From Asparagopsis taxiformis (taxonomy: Eukaryota > Rhodophyta > Florideophyceae > Bonnemaisoniales > Bonnemaisoniaceae): a stretch of 64,000 nt of DNA. Shown in pieces: positions 48,813 through 59,870 of the stretch. The number at the start of each line of letters is the position of its first letter. Positions within the stretch are counted from its first letter, which is position 1. Made by a program: the position numbers and the translations under genes. Under the pieces are notes generated by a model. It saw only the letters and a list, made by a program, of their open reading frames with translations, was not told the origin of the DNA and ran no database searches. The DNA is taken from NCBI GenBank assembly GCA_030407315.1, contig JALQPE010000086.1:124001-188000 (forward strand). Reading direction: 5' to 3'.

Positions 48813-50630
48813 ATGCCACCCTCAACCCTGCTTCAAACCCTCAACTCCGCTTCCAATCTCTCCGTCCAGCAAACCGTCGCACTTGTTCGTCTCCTCATTG
48901 TACATCTACAACGCAATCCCGACCCTTCCTTCCTCCCCACCCTTATATCAATCTGTCGTACAGCCCAAGCAACCCCGCATCAACACCAACTACCGCCGCT
49001 CTGTCTCCTCGCTCTAGCCCTGCTGCACGCCCAACAGCCCCCAACAACCCCCGCTAATCCCCATCTTCTCGCTTGCTTTCAAACACAAGCAGCCAAACAC
49101 AATCCCAACCACATCCTTTCATTGTTCGCAGCCATCGCCCTTGCCGCAAATGTCCGTTTCACACCCGCACCGCGTCTCCTCCGTCAGCCGCGTCGCACAA
49201 ATCGTTGGCTTTCCCTTCTACGCGCCGTGATCTCTGGCTGGCACGACGCTGCCATCGACAATATCAAATGGCCAACTGTACACTATTTGCAGCTCACAAA
49301 CGCTACTCAAGCCTTGATTCAATCCTTAGATCGATCTGGACACGCCACTAATCACGTCACCTCCTCCACCTTCGATATACTTGATCAAACCTGTACCAAC
49401 AAATCCCAATCGCCTCTCCTCTATCTTTCGATCCTCTCAGCTCTAATCTCATCTCATCCGTCCGGCCGTGTATCATCAAATCTCATCACAAACTTTCTCA
49501 AAACGTTGACACCGTTCGCCACCATTTCAGATCCCGTGTACACAATTCTCGCCGCCCGAATCGCCCCATCCCTGCAACCTGCAATGGATGGCACCCTGCT
49601 CCAGACGCATCAACAAACCATCCGGATACTCATCGAGCAGCACGACACTGACAAATCCGTCATAAACTATGCTGAATCGCTCGGAAAAGCCTATGTCCAA
49701 TCCCAACCCCAACTGTCGCCAACTGTTCTAGCCTTCCTACAACGCATGGCCACTACCCATCGTAACCACACATCCGTCGCCCGGTTCATGGTCGGTGTCG
49801 TGGAAAACTCACACGTCGATCCACAAACTGCCGTTGTCCTCGTCGATTCGCTCGCCATGATGAATGACAGCAATGTCGACAGCGCCGTTCGTACGCTTGT
49901 GCCCGTCATTGCACGAGATATGCGCGCTTTGCGTGCTGTAACCGCCATAGCGGCGGCGATTATGGGCGAAGCTTCGCAGCGAATGCGCGCAGTCGTGCTG
50001 CTATTTTTCATTGCAAAAGCGTTTGCAGCTCGCGAGCGACGCGATGATTGTGTTGATGTGGAGATTGAGGATGGGTTATGGCACGCGTTTGGCGAGATGC
50101 TTCAGAGTGCAGTTGCTGAGCATCGTTGCAGTGAACTGTATCAGCGCGTCTGTGTCGACTGTTTAATTGCGTTGATCAGCTGTGAGCATCACGCTGTGCG
50201 AAGCATGGGCGTCCAGTTGGCGGCCAAACTGCCTGCCTGGATGGTGAAGACTTTGATTGCGCGTGATAGTAGATCGAGGCGCGAGCAGGGACTTGTGGAT
50301 ACTGCACGTGTTTTAGATGCCATTTTTATGGGTGCTTTTAGTATGGACGTAGTTGAGGAATGCCTGCAGCGTATGCTGGAGATGACCGAGGAAATAGGAG
50401 AGACGGTGGAGAAAAGCGTAGCAGTGTTATTGTTACGTTGTGTGAATAGATGTGATTTATCGTTTTTAGATCGTGTTCTCTGTGCCACTGGGCGATTGAT
50501 GGGGGAGAAGAAGAGCGAGTTTTTAACACTTGCTCGCATCGCAATGGTTGGCACGGACATGGTACGCAAGCATACGTGTGTGTCGTGGTTTCTGCGCGAG
50601 TTTGGTAATGATGCTGTAGCAAAGTTGTGA
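48813..50630 (+). CDS. Alpha-solenoid (HEAT-like) protein of unknown function
   Basis: 605 residues from the ATG at 48813 (MPPSTLLQTLNSASNLS); the frame is open from 48678 but that segment resembles an untranslated leader. All-helical, with Leu/Ala-rich helix pairs throughout: SVQQTVALVRLLIVHL, PLLYLSILSALISS, TVLAFLQRMATTH, SAVRTLVPVIARDMRALRAV, YQRVCVDCLIALISCEHHAVRSMGVQLAAKLPAW and SVAVLLLRCVNRC. This looks like a HEAT-type scaffold, for example of the adaptor or cohesin-loader kind, but no ortholog is recognised. Coding strand is strongly C-rich in the first third and G-rich in the last third. Confidence 0.75.
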   Translation: MPPSTLLQTLNSASNLSVQQTVALVRLLIVHLQRNPDPSFLPTLISICRTAQATPHQHQLPPLCLLALALLHAQQPPTTPANPHLLACFQTQAAKHNPNHILSLFAAIALAANVRFTPAPRLLRQPRRTNRWLSLLRAVISGWHDAAIDNIKWPTVHYLQLTNATQALIQSLDRSGHATNHVTSSTFDILDQTCTNKSQSPLLYLSILSALISSHPSGRVSSNLITNFLKTLTPFATISDPVYTILAARIAPSLQPAMDGTLLQTHQQTIRILIEQHDTDKSVINYAESLGKAYVQSQPQLSPTVLAFLQRMATTHRNHTSVARFMVGVVENSHVDPQTAVVLVDSLAMMNDSNVDSAVRTLVPVIARDMRALRAVTAIAAAIMGEASQRMRAVVLLFFIAKAFAARERRDDCVDVEIEDGLWHAFGEMLQSAVAEHRCSELYQRVCVDCLIALISCEHHAVRSMGVQLAAKLPAWMVKTLIARDSRSRREQGLVDTARVLDAIFMGAFSMDVVEECLQRMLEMTEEIGETVEKSVAVLLLRCVNRCDLSFLDRVLCATGRLMGEKKSEFLTLARIAMVGTDMVRKHTCVSWFLREFGNDAVAKL

Positions 50631-50773
50631 CGATGCACAGGTGTAATATTTAGCACAGTATTAGTGTCGGGATCAAGAGTTGGCAAAGACTCGAATAGGT
50701 TTACAAAAGCGTAAAGGAGTAACGGGTCGATGTGCGGACAAGAAGGCCAAGGTAGAATATACATTCGGAGCAT

Positions 50774-51554
50774 TTACTGTACGGTTGCTGTGGAATTTGG
50801 GGCTACTGGCGGAGCTCCGGACGCTGGGGCGGGAGCGGTCTGAGCGGGCGCAGCAGCGGAGGAGGCGGGCAGCGCATTGGGAGCCGAAATATTGACAGCA
50901 GCTGGGGGAGGAGCTGCGGACGCGAGGTGTTGTGCCTGGTTGACGGGGGGCAGCACGGAGGGCTGCGCGTTTCGAATGGGTGGCGCAGCGCCGACTGTTG
51001 GGGCGGGCTGAACGACGACGGGAGCGACATTGGGGGCGGTTACCGCGGCGTCGTAGGTGGGCATGATTGGCGCTGGTTGCTGCGGCGGCTGCTGCTGGGC
51101 GGGCAGCTCTGTGGTCGGCACGGAGGGGTTGGGCTTCTGCGCGGCAATGTCCATCATATGAGCGTCCTGCGGATGCGCTGCGGCGGCGTCGATTGTGGAT
51201 TCGGTCTTTACGTTTTGGCCAAATTTGTGGTAGAGATAGAGCACGGGGTCGTCCGGCTTGGCGTCCTGCGCGTCGACGGGGGGAGTGGTTAGATTTGGGA
51301 ATGTGGCAGAGTATGGACTCAGGCGGTATGGATGCTTACCATTTCGAAGAGATCAGTTAGGGCCTTTGTGAGAATTGAAAGCACTCCGCCTTTCTCGAGG
51401 TACTTACGAAACTCTTCCTTCTTATCAGTTTGTGATGCCTGTGCGAGCGGGGGAATTGAACACGATGTCAGCTGGGGCGGGACGGCGGCGGCGACGGCGG
51501 CGGCGGGCGGGCAACGGGCAGACGAGCAGATGAGACGGATCGGGCACGAACCAT
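50774..51554 (-). CDS. MYCBP: MYCBP (AMY-1) homolog with Pro/Ala/Gln-rich tail, two introns
   Basis: Proposed exons: 51554-51552 (the start codon only), 51438-51340 and 51265-50774, giving 197 residues. Intron 1 (51551-51439, 113 bp) begins GTTCGT, has CTGAC and ends GCACAG; intron 2 (51339-51266, 74 bp) begins GTAAGC, has TCTAAC and ends CGCAG. The product starts MASQTDKKEEFRKYLEKGGVL and continues LTKALTDLFEMDAKPDDPVLYLYHKFG, matching the c-Myc-binding protein family over its conserved core. Family members are about 100 residues; here a 120-residue tail rich in Pro, Ala and Gln is added. Animal MYCBP binds c-Myc and AKAPs and is found in ciliary contexts; the role here is open. Intron 2 is solid, intron 1 is inferred from the family N-terminus. 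Confidence 0.82.
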
Positions 51555-51776
51555 TATGAATTGGTGGGCAGGATGGGGCGCGAGCGGACGAGACGAGACA
51601 AGACGAGACGAGATGAGTCGATGAAGTACTTAGACGATGCTCTGCTGTTTTGTGTGCAACTTGGCGACCAGCTGGTGGACTCGGCAGGGAGGAAGGAAAC
51701 ACAATTTTTTGATAACGCCCAAAACGGCGCACTAATCGATCATTTTATTTTCAAATACACTATGACGTTTTCACAG

Positions 51777-52861
51777 CTACGATGCTTCCACCGCTTCAAC
51801 TCCCTTCTCCTTCATCAATGCCTCCAACTTTTCCACCAGCGCCACCACTTGTTCCCTCCCATACTTGGTCCCCGACAGCCACAGATGCTTGGGCGCCACC
51901 TTTCGGTCAAAGAAAAATTCGCCGCTCTTGTTCTGCACTGCTTCATCAGCAATTGCCAGGTACACAATCGTGTCCGCACCTTGTTCCTCGCTGCGCAATT
52001 GCTTCCTTGTAAACTGGAAAAACTCGGGCATAGACTTTTCCAACTAGCTCCGCACAACACAAACATGTCAATCATAGTCAGAACAGGCGCATCCGAACGT
52101 TGGTCGCTTTCCAATGAACACGGTCAACCTACCCCTGGTGTATCCGCCCATCCCGGATGCATACTCGCCCAAAAAATACCGCTATCACTATACTTGTCCG
52201 CCCAATACTCGGTCAACGCCACCTGATGTCTCTTACTCCTCGAGTACTGCGTCGTTCCATCAATCCTACGCCCCGACACCAACTGCTCCCCTTGCAAATC
52301 ATCAACAACAAGTTTCTCCGTCAGCATGCCGCCCGAGCTCACCGTAACAACACGCGCCTGCGTCGCCGCCTCCAAGCTCGGTCGCAGCAGCTCGGTCAGC
52401 GCAAAAGTGCCCAATGTATTGGTAGCAAAGCCCATTTCCAGTCCGTCCTTGGACATTTGATGTCTGTGCACCATGGCGCCTGCATTGTTCACCAACGCCG
52501 CGATGGGCGTACGATGCGAGTTCCACTGCGCGCTAAACCGCGAAATGTCTGTCAAACTCGACAGATCACACACATGAAGCTCGACCTTGTCGTTCTGCGC
52601 ACTCGCGCTGATTTGTTGGCGCACCTTCTCGCCACGACTGCCATCGCGACACAGCAGATGCACCGACGCGCCACGCTCCGCTAACGCCTGTGCGGTGACT
52701 CGCCCCAGGCCAGATGTCGCCCCCGTCACGATGTAATGCCGTCCGCGCAGGTCGACGTCCAGTGCGTCGGCGGAAAAGTTGACTTGGTTGGCGCGAAAAC
52801 CGCGTATTCCGAAATTGGCATAGCCTAGTGCCAGGAACTGGAGCACCCGAAATGACTGCAT
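51777..52861 (-). CDS. DHRS12: DHRS12-like short-chain dehydrogenase/reductase, one intron
   Basis: Exons 52861-52133 and 52043-51777 give 331 residues. The 89-bp intron (52132-52044) starts GTAGGT, has CTGAC/TTGAC and ends CTAG. The start at 52861 (MQSFRVLQFLALGYANFG) matches the family length better than the longer frame to 52966. SDR hallmarks: cofactor motif VTGATSGLGR, D of CDLSSL, NNAG, catalytic Ser in VSSGG and YSRSKRHQ (Tyr-x3-Lys in the form YxxSK). The tail joined by splicing (HPGWADTPG then SMPEFFQF, RSEEQGADTIVYLAI and GEFFFDRK) is the DHRS12 signature. Substrate unknown, possibly a lipid or retinoid-like carbonyl. Confidence 0.9.
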
Positions 52862-53132
52862 GCTGGCGTACGCACTTGTTCTCGCACACACGTGCTGCGT
52901 TGTGTTGGTGTGGAGGCGTTTGAATGGCGCGCGAGTTGGTGGGGGAGAGATGGAAAATGAGAGCATTTATGTTGAGAGGGATGCATGTTGATTCGGCCAC
53001 AAATGGTTGCAGCAATGGCTGCATGACCGCACATTATATGATCGCAAATTTTCGTTTATTGATTTCAACGTTACGCCTCCTTCGACTTTGCAACAACTGT
53101 TCGCTGACACATAGCTGATCCTGCCACGTAAT

Positions 53133-54034
53133 ATGTGTGATGTCGCATGGCCTCCTTCGCTTCGACTTGTCCTATGCCTGTATTGGGTCGCTGCCTCGTT
53201 GCTTATCATTGCCAAACAACGTATGCACTTGCTGCAACAATGGTTCAATTACGGTAAATTACAAAGTTGTCCAACAATACTTGCACCCGATCTTGGTTGC
53301 GTTCGCTTTCTCCATTTTCTCGGTTCACCGCGCTTTTCTACGCCCACGGCATGGAACACGTTTTATGCCGTAGCGATTGCCACTTCTGCCCTTACTATTT
53401 GCCTTTCAATGTATCCTGATAACATGTCTGTCACAAAAATTCCCATCCCGCTCGCTCTCTTCTTATTCCAGGTTATCAGACGTTTCACAGAGTCTAGATT
53501 AGTGCACAACTACTCGACGACACGACAAATGTCTCTCATCCTGTTACTATCAGGTCTGTCGTTTTATATTATAGCGCCAATAACCATTTTCCTGGAAGCA
53601 CGCAAGCAACCCATTCTGCAATCGTCCATCGTAAGTGCTTCACCTGTTTGCACATGACATGATCATAACGCTGTACCATCTAACCAAATGTTCACCATCT
53701 AATTCTATAGGCAATTCCTGTATTCTTGCTGGCGTCCTATGCTCAAAACGTCTCACATCGCCAATTAGCAAATGTCAAACCAATTGTGGCAAAGTATGGG
53801 ATTCCCACAGGTTTTCTCTTCCGTTACGTTGTTTGTCCGCACTACTTGTCAGAAATCATCATCTACTGTATTCTCGCCTTGCAGACCAATAGTTTGTGCG
53901 TCACTCTCGTGTTCACATTCGTCGCTATCAATCTGACCGACTCTGCCCTCCGAACGGCCCACTGGTACGAGCAAACGTTTCCAAAATCTCTTCTTCCCAA
54001 GAAGCGGCATGCAATTTTACCTTTCATCCTTTAA
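53133..54034 (+). CDS. SRD5A3: Polyprenol reductase (SRD5A3/DFG10), one intron
   Basis: Exons 53133-53630 and 53711-54034 give 273 residues. The 80-bp intron (53631-53710) starts GTAAGT, has ATCTAAC and ends CTATAG. The protein has about six TM helices and the steroid 5-alpha-reductase C-terminal domain: KYGIPTGFLFRYVVCPHYLSE, AHWYEQTFPK and KKRHAILPFIL, with the CPHYLSE and HWY residues expected to hold NADPH. SRD5A3/DFG10 acts at the ER in the polyprenol-to-dolichol step, supplying dolichol for N-glycosylation. The first exon keeps the RRFTESRLVHNY motif typical of the family. Shares a 270-bp divergent promoter with the DHRS12-like gene. Confidence 0.93.
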
Positions 54035-54139
54035 ACACCATCCCGTGCACAAATATCAACAACCCTTCCGTGTCATCGCTGACGGTACCGAAAACCAAGC
54101 GATGCGTATCTCCAAGTACGCAGTACTGAATATGAGTGC

Positions 54140-57100
54140 TCAGTCTACGATCTTTATTCTCGGAGCAAACAACAATGTGGCCAATCTGTCCACAATAAAC
54201 GTCCCCACCAGATTGAAGACAATCACACCAGTCACTTTGATCTGAAGGTCAGTTGAAGGCCATGATGCAAGTTCCATAAACTCATTCAGTTCTCCCGACA
54301 CTTCCGCTGTGCAGACCAGTAGCATTCCGCTGGCGAATACCAGAGAATAAATCAAAGGCTTGTTGTCCCAGATACCCTGCATGTACGGCCTCCCCTTGTA
54401 GTTGAGTACATACACAGACACTTGCTGTGCGATTGAAATCAGAAACAACACAGTGTTCAGAATGTTGGGTGAAAAGTCTTCATCGATTTTCGGCACATGG
54501 TCTTCGGCGAGGTACGGTTTCACATAGTGACTGCACAGCATCATCGCTGCAACGTGAACTGCAAATTGTGCAAGAAGGGAGATGAACAAGTGCGGAGCGA
54601 AAATTGATCCTGCCGGTCGTTGCGGTGAGAGCTTCTTCAGCGGTTTTGAGCGCGAAACCATAAATGATGCTACCGTCAACACAAGCCCAGTAATTGTCAT
54701 TTGTCTGTCTCCAACACTAACTCCCTGTAGATATAACACAGACAGCGTATATGCAGAGATGAGACAATTGAGAGCCAGGATTTGGTACATTTGCAGCGTT
54801 GTAGCCAAGGTGCACCTTCCCTGTCGGATAATTGACGCGCAAGCATCTATGGTCATCCTTCGAGACGTAAACGGTGATGCGATTGAAGCATCCCCAAGCT
54901 TGACCAACGGCGGTTGATCATCAGATTCTCCTAAACTATCTCTCAGTTCCTCCATCTTCTTTGCCAGTTCCTGATTTTGCAGCTCACGTGCACTCTTTGG
55001 CGCAGCAGATTCGTTTTCAGTTCCTGCCACTGTGTTTGAAGACGAGGCTTTCCTTTCTTCCGTTGGCGCAAGTTAGACGGTTGGGGTCTCGCTCCTTGAT
55101 TGTTCCCAATGACTTGGGATCTAGCTGTCGCATCCCGTTGTTGGGCGTCGGGTGGAGTGATATTGATAGCGGAAAGAAGTGCCACCCCTACATGCGCCTG
55201 TTTCAGAGCGCCGACATCATTTGTTCCATCACCACACATCAGCGTGTGAAGCCCGTTCTCCTTCAATGCGGTCAAGATGTGTTCCTTCTGGTCAGGTGAC
55301 ATTCTGGCGAAAATTTTGATGTACTGCAGTGACTTTTTCATGTTGTCATCCGACATCATTGCCGATTGTAAAGCTGGGCCCGCCACACAAAGGTCAAAGT
55401 CTTCAGCCAATTTCTTGATCGTTTCCACAGCAAATCGCTTCTTTCGTTTTCCGCTGTTTGCGCTGAACCACTCTAAAGTTCCTGGATTCACCTCACTGTT
55501 ATCAAGGATCAAAATGCTCTTGGAGCACATCCCTACTTGAGTAGCCACATGTGCAGCTGTCAAGGTAGCATCACCAGTAATCATGCAAACCATGTGGTTT
55601 GATTTGCGCAACATACGAATTACTTTCCGTGAATCGCCGCGTAAGGGACATTCGAAACAAACAAAGCCAGCAAACACAAGATCCGATTCTGCCTCCTCAC
55701 GGGACAGCTTGCTCGCCTGCGATGCTGTCATTTCGGGATCCATATCCTTGTAGGCAAGTGCAAGAACTCTCATCCCGCCTCGGGCCAAGCTGCGCGCAGT
55801 CTCCAGATATCCCTCTGGAAGGATGTCGTCTTTCAATAGCTTTCCAATCGCTTCGGGAGAACCTTTCACAAGTGCTCTCGGACCATTACTGACATCATCT
55901 CCAGACACTTCCGCAATCACACTCATTCTTTGCAATGCCGATGCAAAGCGATACCTTTGCAATATCTTACCAGCAGCACGAGACATACCGCCTCGTTTTG
56001 GCACGCATACACCAGTTTTCCCGTAAGACCATTTAACTGACTCTAGTGCAGCCAGCTCCAGAGGATCTCCAATAAGTTCATTGTCAACATACACAAGAGA
56101 GTGACATCCCGCCAGGACAAGTGCTGCATTCATGGATGCATCTGCCACAGGGACCAAACTAAACTCTTCTTCTGGTTTCGAGGGAACTATTTCGCCGCCT
56201 TCCGCAGGTAGAACGACTCCAACTGCGTTGATAGAATCAGTAGTCAATGTTCCCGTCTTATCAAAGCAACAAATATCAATCTTTCCAGCATAGGGGATTC
56301 TGAACGGCTCTGTACAGAAGATCATGCTGCGAACTAGTGCAATAAGTGATGTGTTCACTGCCAGCGCTAGCTGCATCGGGAGCTCTGGAGGGACAACAGA
56401 CGTGATGATGAGGACGCAGCGCAGAAGAAGTTTGTATCGAGCGTCGGCGTCCTCTGTATATCGGTGATACAGGACATAACCCGAGGCAGCAATCGCGAAA
56501 ATGAGCAAGAACAGAATGAAAAATGCAGCTTCAGACGAATTGGCTGATACAGATTCCGTGGAGTAGAGGATGGTCCTCATAAGCTTGCCCTGTGAAGAAC
56601 CGAAGCCAGTACGAAGCACATAACAAATACAACCATTGTCAGGTGCTCTCGTCGGCGGGGTACTACTGCTCACAGTTGCAGGTGTGTGGGTCAACACTCG
56701 CGTTCCGCCGAATAGAATGTGGTTTTTGTGTGCCTTCTTCACGGACAACGTCTCCTGCTTATCAACATCACTCGTTGGATTGATTGCCTCCTTCATCAAT
56801 GGAACCGATTCACCTGTCAACATTGCCTCATTTACGACAGCATTTCCCGATAGGATAAGTAGATCGCATGGAACAACATGGGAAGCATCTTTGCCACGGG
56901 CAACGGAAACTATATCACCTGGGAGCAAGTCTAGCGAGGTGATCGACGTCCACTTCTTGTTGCGGTAGACATTGATATCCAGCGTAGGGTTGCGCATACC
57001 ACGCAATTCCCGCAAACTTCGCAAGCGGCCTGAAACAACTGTGGCTTCAAATATGAGCATCATAACAAGCGTGAGAAGCGAGTATCTCCAATACTCATCA

Positions 57101-57789
57101 AGTAACCAGAGAAATATGCAGAACACCTGGAATATGAAGAAAGGAGCCAGAAGGCTCTCTTTATAGAGCTCAGCAAATGTCGGAGCGGGCATCTCCAGCC
57201 TGTTGGAACCGAAACGCCGCATGGTATGCAGAATGGCATCGCCGGAAAGACCATTTGTAGTTCGGGCAGCAGTCATGTATTGTTCAATTGGAAGTTTGGT
57301 GGGATAGGCCACCTTTTCAAAAACGTTGAGCTGTGCATTATATTCGTACGTCCTCTTTTGAAACTCGAAATAGATACGCTTTGAATCGTCGATCTTCAAC
57401 GGGGTAAGCGATGTTTTGCCTCGATGTTCGCGTGGCTGCAACAGGGCAAAGATCTCATCGCCCTCAACTCTCTTCTCGTCAACAGTAGTCACAGTAATCC
57501 ACGACATGAACACCTTTATCCGAACCGACCAATGCTGCATTAAAAAGGAGAGGATGTGCAGGATGACGAGAGTGACCAATAATGCAATTGAAGCAAATTG
57601 GGATATGGCAAACGCCCACACATAGTAGGCCAATGCAAGATAGGAGAAGATAAAAGGCAGAAAATCCAATCTGGTTACCAATGGCGCGCGTCGATGCAGA
57701 CTGAGACGAAGGATAGATTTGCCAGTCCAGATCGGGGCGCCGTCATTGGACGCAGAGCTGGCGGGTTGCTGCTCTTTTACGCCTGCCAT
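54140..57789 (-). CDS. ATP13A1: P5A-type ATPase (ATP13A1/SPF1), reading frame broken near 55030-55070
   Basis: The N-terminal part (57789 to about 55050) carries the P5A landmarks: PPELPMQLALAVN, TGES, phosphorylation motif DKTGTLTTDS and GDGTNDVGALKQAHVGVAL. The C-terminal part (about 55065 to 54140), in another frame, resumes with KLGDASIASPFTSR, IIRQGRCTLATTLQM and the last six TM helices. The two frames overlap by about 120 bp in the poorly conserved charged linker. No GTANGT-type donor with a suitable acceptor exists there, so this is a frameshift, an assembly slip in the purine run at 55047-55060, or an odd intron. ATP13A1/SPF1 dislocates misinserted membrane helices from the ER. The start at 57789 (MAGVKEQQ) is preferred over 58059. 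Whole product would be about 1215 residues, normal for the family. Confidence 0.9.
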
Positions 57790-58254
57790 AACTAGGCCGC
57801 CAGTGGTATGTGCGGCGCTCAATTGTTGCGCGCAATGAGCGGTTGTCACTAATGGGCGAGCGAGCCCAACGCTATTGTACGCAGCCGTTACAGGCAAGAC
57901 GAGATGGCCGGCCACTGTCCCGCTACCAGCGCCGCTGGGTTGCAGGTTGGATAACAAACTTGTCAAGCAACAAGTCCAAGCCGGTCTTCGGACGACCATG
58001 CAACAACACGTTTTGATTGACACAAATATATTCAAAACTTTTCGCTCAAAATTGATCAAGTTTGGGTGAGAAGGTCGCCATAAGGTGAGCGACCTCCGCA
58101 GTCCACACGTATCAAGTTGGAAGAAACGCCATCGAATCTAATAGACATGGATGCCTTTCATGCACTCTCCATCTATAATGCGCACCTTTAAGGGTACCAT
58201 CAAGATGTCCGATGGACGAGCACCAAACCTGCCGTCCGTTTCTCCCTGCGCATC
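57790..58254. promoter_or_regulatory. Divergent promoter region P5A-ATPase/MFS
   Basis: 465 bp between two divergent genes. A weak TATA-like TCTATAATG lies at about 58172-58180, some 75 bp before the MFS start. Nothing else recognised. Confidence 0.35.
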
Positions 58255-59658
58255 ATGAAATCACCAGCAGCAACCTACGCTACATTTCCACGCCCAGCGA
58301 TGCTGTACTCCGAGCCGACCGCCAGTCGCTCTGCGCCCAAGCCGCATGTGATTCTGGCAATCCTCTCCATCCTAACTGTGGGGTCACACTATGGGCGTCA
58401 CAGTCTTGCCAGTCTCGGGCCGGAGATCATGAATACACTTGACATATCACGTTTGAAATTTGGTGTTTTATTCTCATCGCAGGCACTTCCAGGTATTATA
58501 CTACCACTTGTCGGAGGTCTTGCACTCACATATGTTCCGCACGGACCTGCCGCAATCGTGCTTTCTTTCTGCGTCACATGCGCGACAGCGCTGTGTGCTA
58601 TAGCCGTTTCGCGAAAGTCATACATGTTCCTCTTCGTCGGCCGTCTGCTATTCGGCTTGGTTGACGGCGCTCTCACGACCGTGCAGGGTGCATTAGTCGC
58701 CCGTTGGTTCCGTAAAAGAGCTGGGTCCAGTTTCGGATGTACACTCTTCGTGAGCAGGCTGTCCTCCTTTCTCGGCCTTTCTCTCCCGGCGTACCTGTCG
58801 CAAAATTTCGGTCTGCGAGCTGCAATGTGGATTTCGGTCTTTGTATGTATTCCACCGTTTCTAGCTACAATTGTCTACACGATATTAGCGTCAAAAGTGG
58901 ACGCCTACCAACCACTGACACAAGAAGATACATCCTCAAGTGATGACCACAATGCCACACCAGCATCGCATAGCGTGCGTCAACTGTTACACTCTTTCAC
59001 AACGCCATTCTGGCTCATATGCTATTTATGGATTGTAGTAGCGGGATGCGTCTTCCCCGTAACTCACTTTGCGCCAGACGCATTCTCGACGCATTTCGGG
59101 ATGCCGGCCACAAAAGCAGGTCTTCTAGCGGGAGCGATAGTTCTAGCGGCGGGAATAAGTTCTCCTGCGTTTGGCATCATCCAAGACCGTTACGGTCGTC
59201 GTGCGACAATCCTCGCAGCGTCATGTGCGGCGATTTTGTTCGGATTAGTTGCATGCGCATGGGCGATTAGTAACGCGTCGTTGTTGATGTTCACCGATCA
59301 AGAATTACTCGCCGCCGGTATCATTCTGGTCGCGCTCGGGTTCGCAGCAGCTCCTGTCACACTTCTGTCCAGTGTGATCATTGTTGTCGATGACTTTTCA
59401 GTGGCGGCTGCATTGGGTATTTACAAAGCTACCGAAAATGCTGGACTGACCGTGCTACACGCGGTGACAGGCGCCTCGCGAGACGGGTCGGGAAGCTATG
59501 TGCAGAGCTTCCTGTCGCTGGCTGCTTTGGCAGGATCTGGAGTTTTGGCTGCTGCGTTGCTGGGGAGATTATCGGCTATTCTGCGCGAACCGGCAGGGCA
59601 AAGTTCTCAGCCGCATGTAGTGGACACGTCCCAGACGTCTGATGATGAAGCTAATTGA
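58255..59658 (+). CDS. Major facilitator superfamily transporter, MFSD1-like
   Basis: 467 residues with 12 TM helices and a central cytosolic loop (KVDAYQPLTQEDTSSSDDHN). Features: YGRHSLASLGPEIMNTLDISRLKFGVLFSSQALPG in the TM1-TM2 region, GRLLFGLVDGALTTVQGALVARWF, and the second-half D/RYGRR loop (GIIQDRYGRRATIL). The pattern of TM1 to TM5 resembles MFSD1, which in animals is a lysosomal dipeptide transporter. Both ends are polar; the acidic C-terminus (TSQTSDDEAN) could hold sorting signals. The MFS fold is certain, the MFSD1 link moderate and the substrate unproven. Confidence 0.9.
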   Translation: MKSPAATYATFPRPAMLYSEPTASRSAPKPHVILAILSILTVGSHYGRHSLASLGPEIMNTLDISRLKFGVLFSSQALPGIILPLVGGLALTYVPHGPAAIVLSFCVTCATALCAIAVSRKSYMFLFVGRLLFGLVDGALTTVQGALVARWFRKRAGSSFGCTLFVSRLSSFLGLSLPAYLSQNFGLRAAMWISVFVCIPPFLATIVYTILASKVDAYQPLTQEDTSSSDDHNATPASHSVRQLLHSFTTPFWLICYLWIVVAGCVFPVTHFAPDAFSTHFGMPATKAGLLAGAIVLAAGISSPAFGIIQDRYGRRATILAASCAAILFGLVACAWAISNASLLMFTDQELLAAGIILVALGFAAAPVTLLSSVIIVVDDFSVAAALGIYKATENAGLTVLHAVTGASRDGSGSYVQSFLSLAALAGSGVLAAALLGRLSAILREPAGQSSQPHVVDTSQTSDDEAN

Positions 59659-59870
59659 TGCAATCTCGTAAAATCTTATTTTGCCGCTCGGTTTCCAGCT
59701 TTCATTTTGAGAAGATGCCAGCCACATGCTACCTCAACCAATTGCCTTCATACATTTATTATTAGAAATACAACCATGGGAGGTTCAGCATGGACAAACG
59801 TATTTACGCACAATCTCCACCTCTCCACATCCGGCGATAGTTGCAAACGTTCTACTCAGCTGCAGCCAAG

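Noticed and set aside
55081..55200. Intron with donor GTCATT or GTAGGG to repair the P5A-ATPase frame
   Set aside because: Plausible acceptors give lengths that keep the wrong frame, or remove conserved residues.
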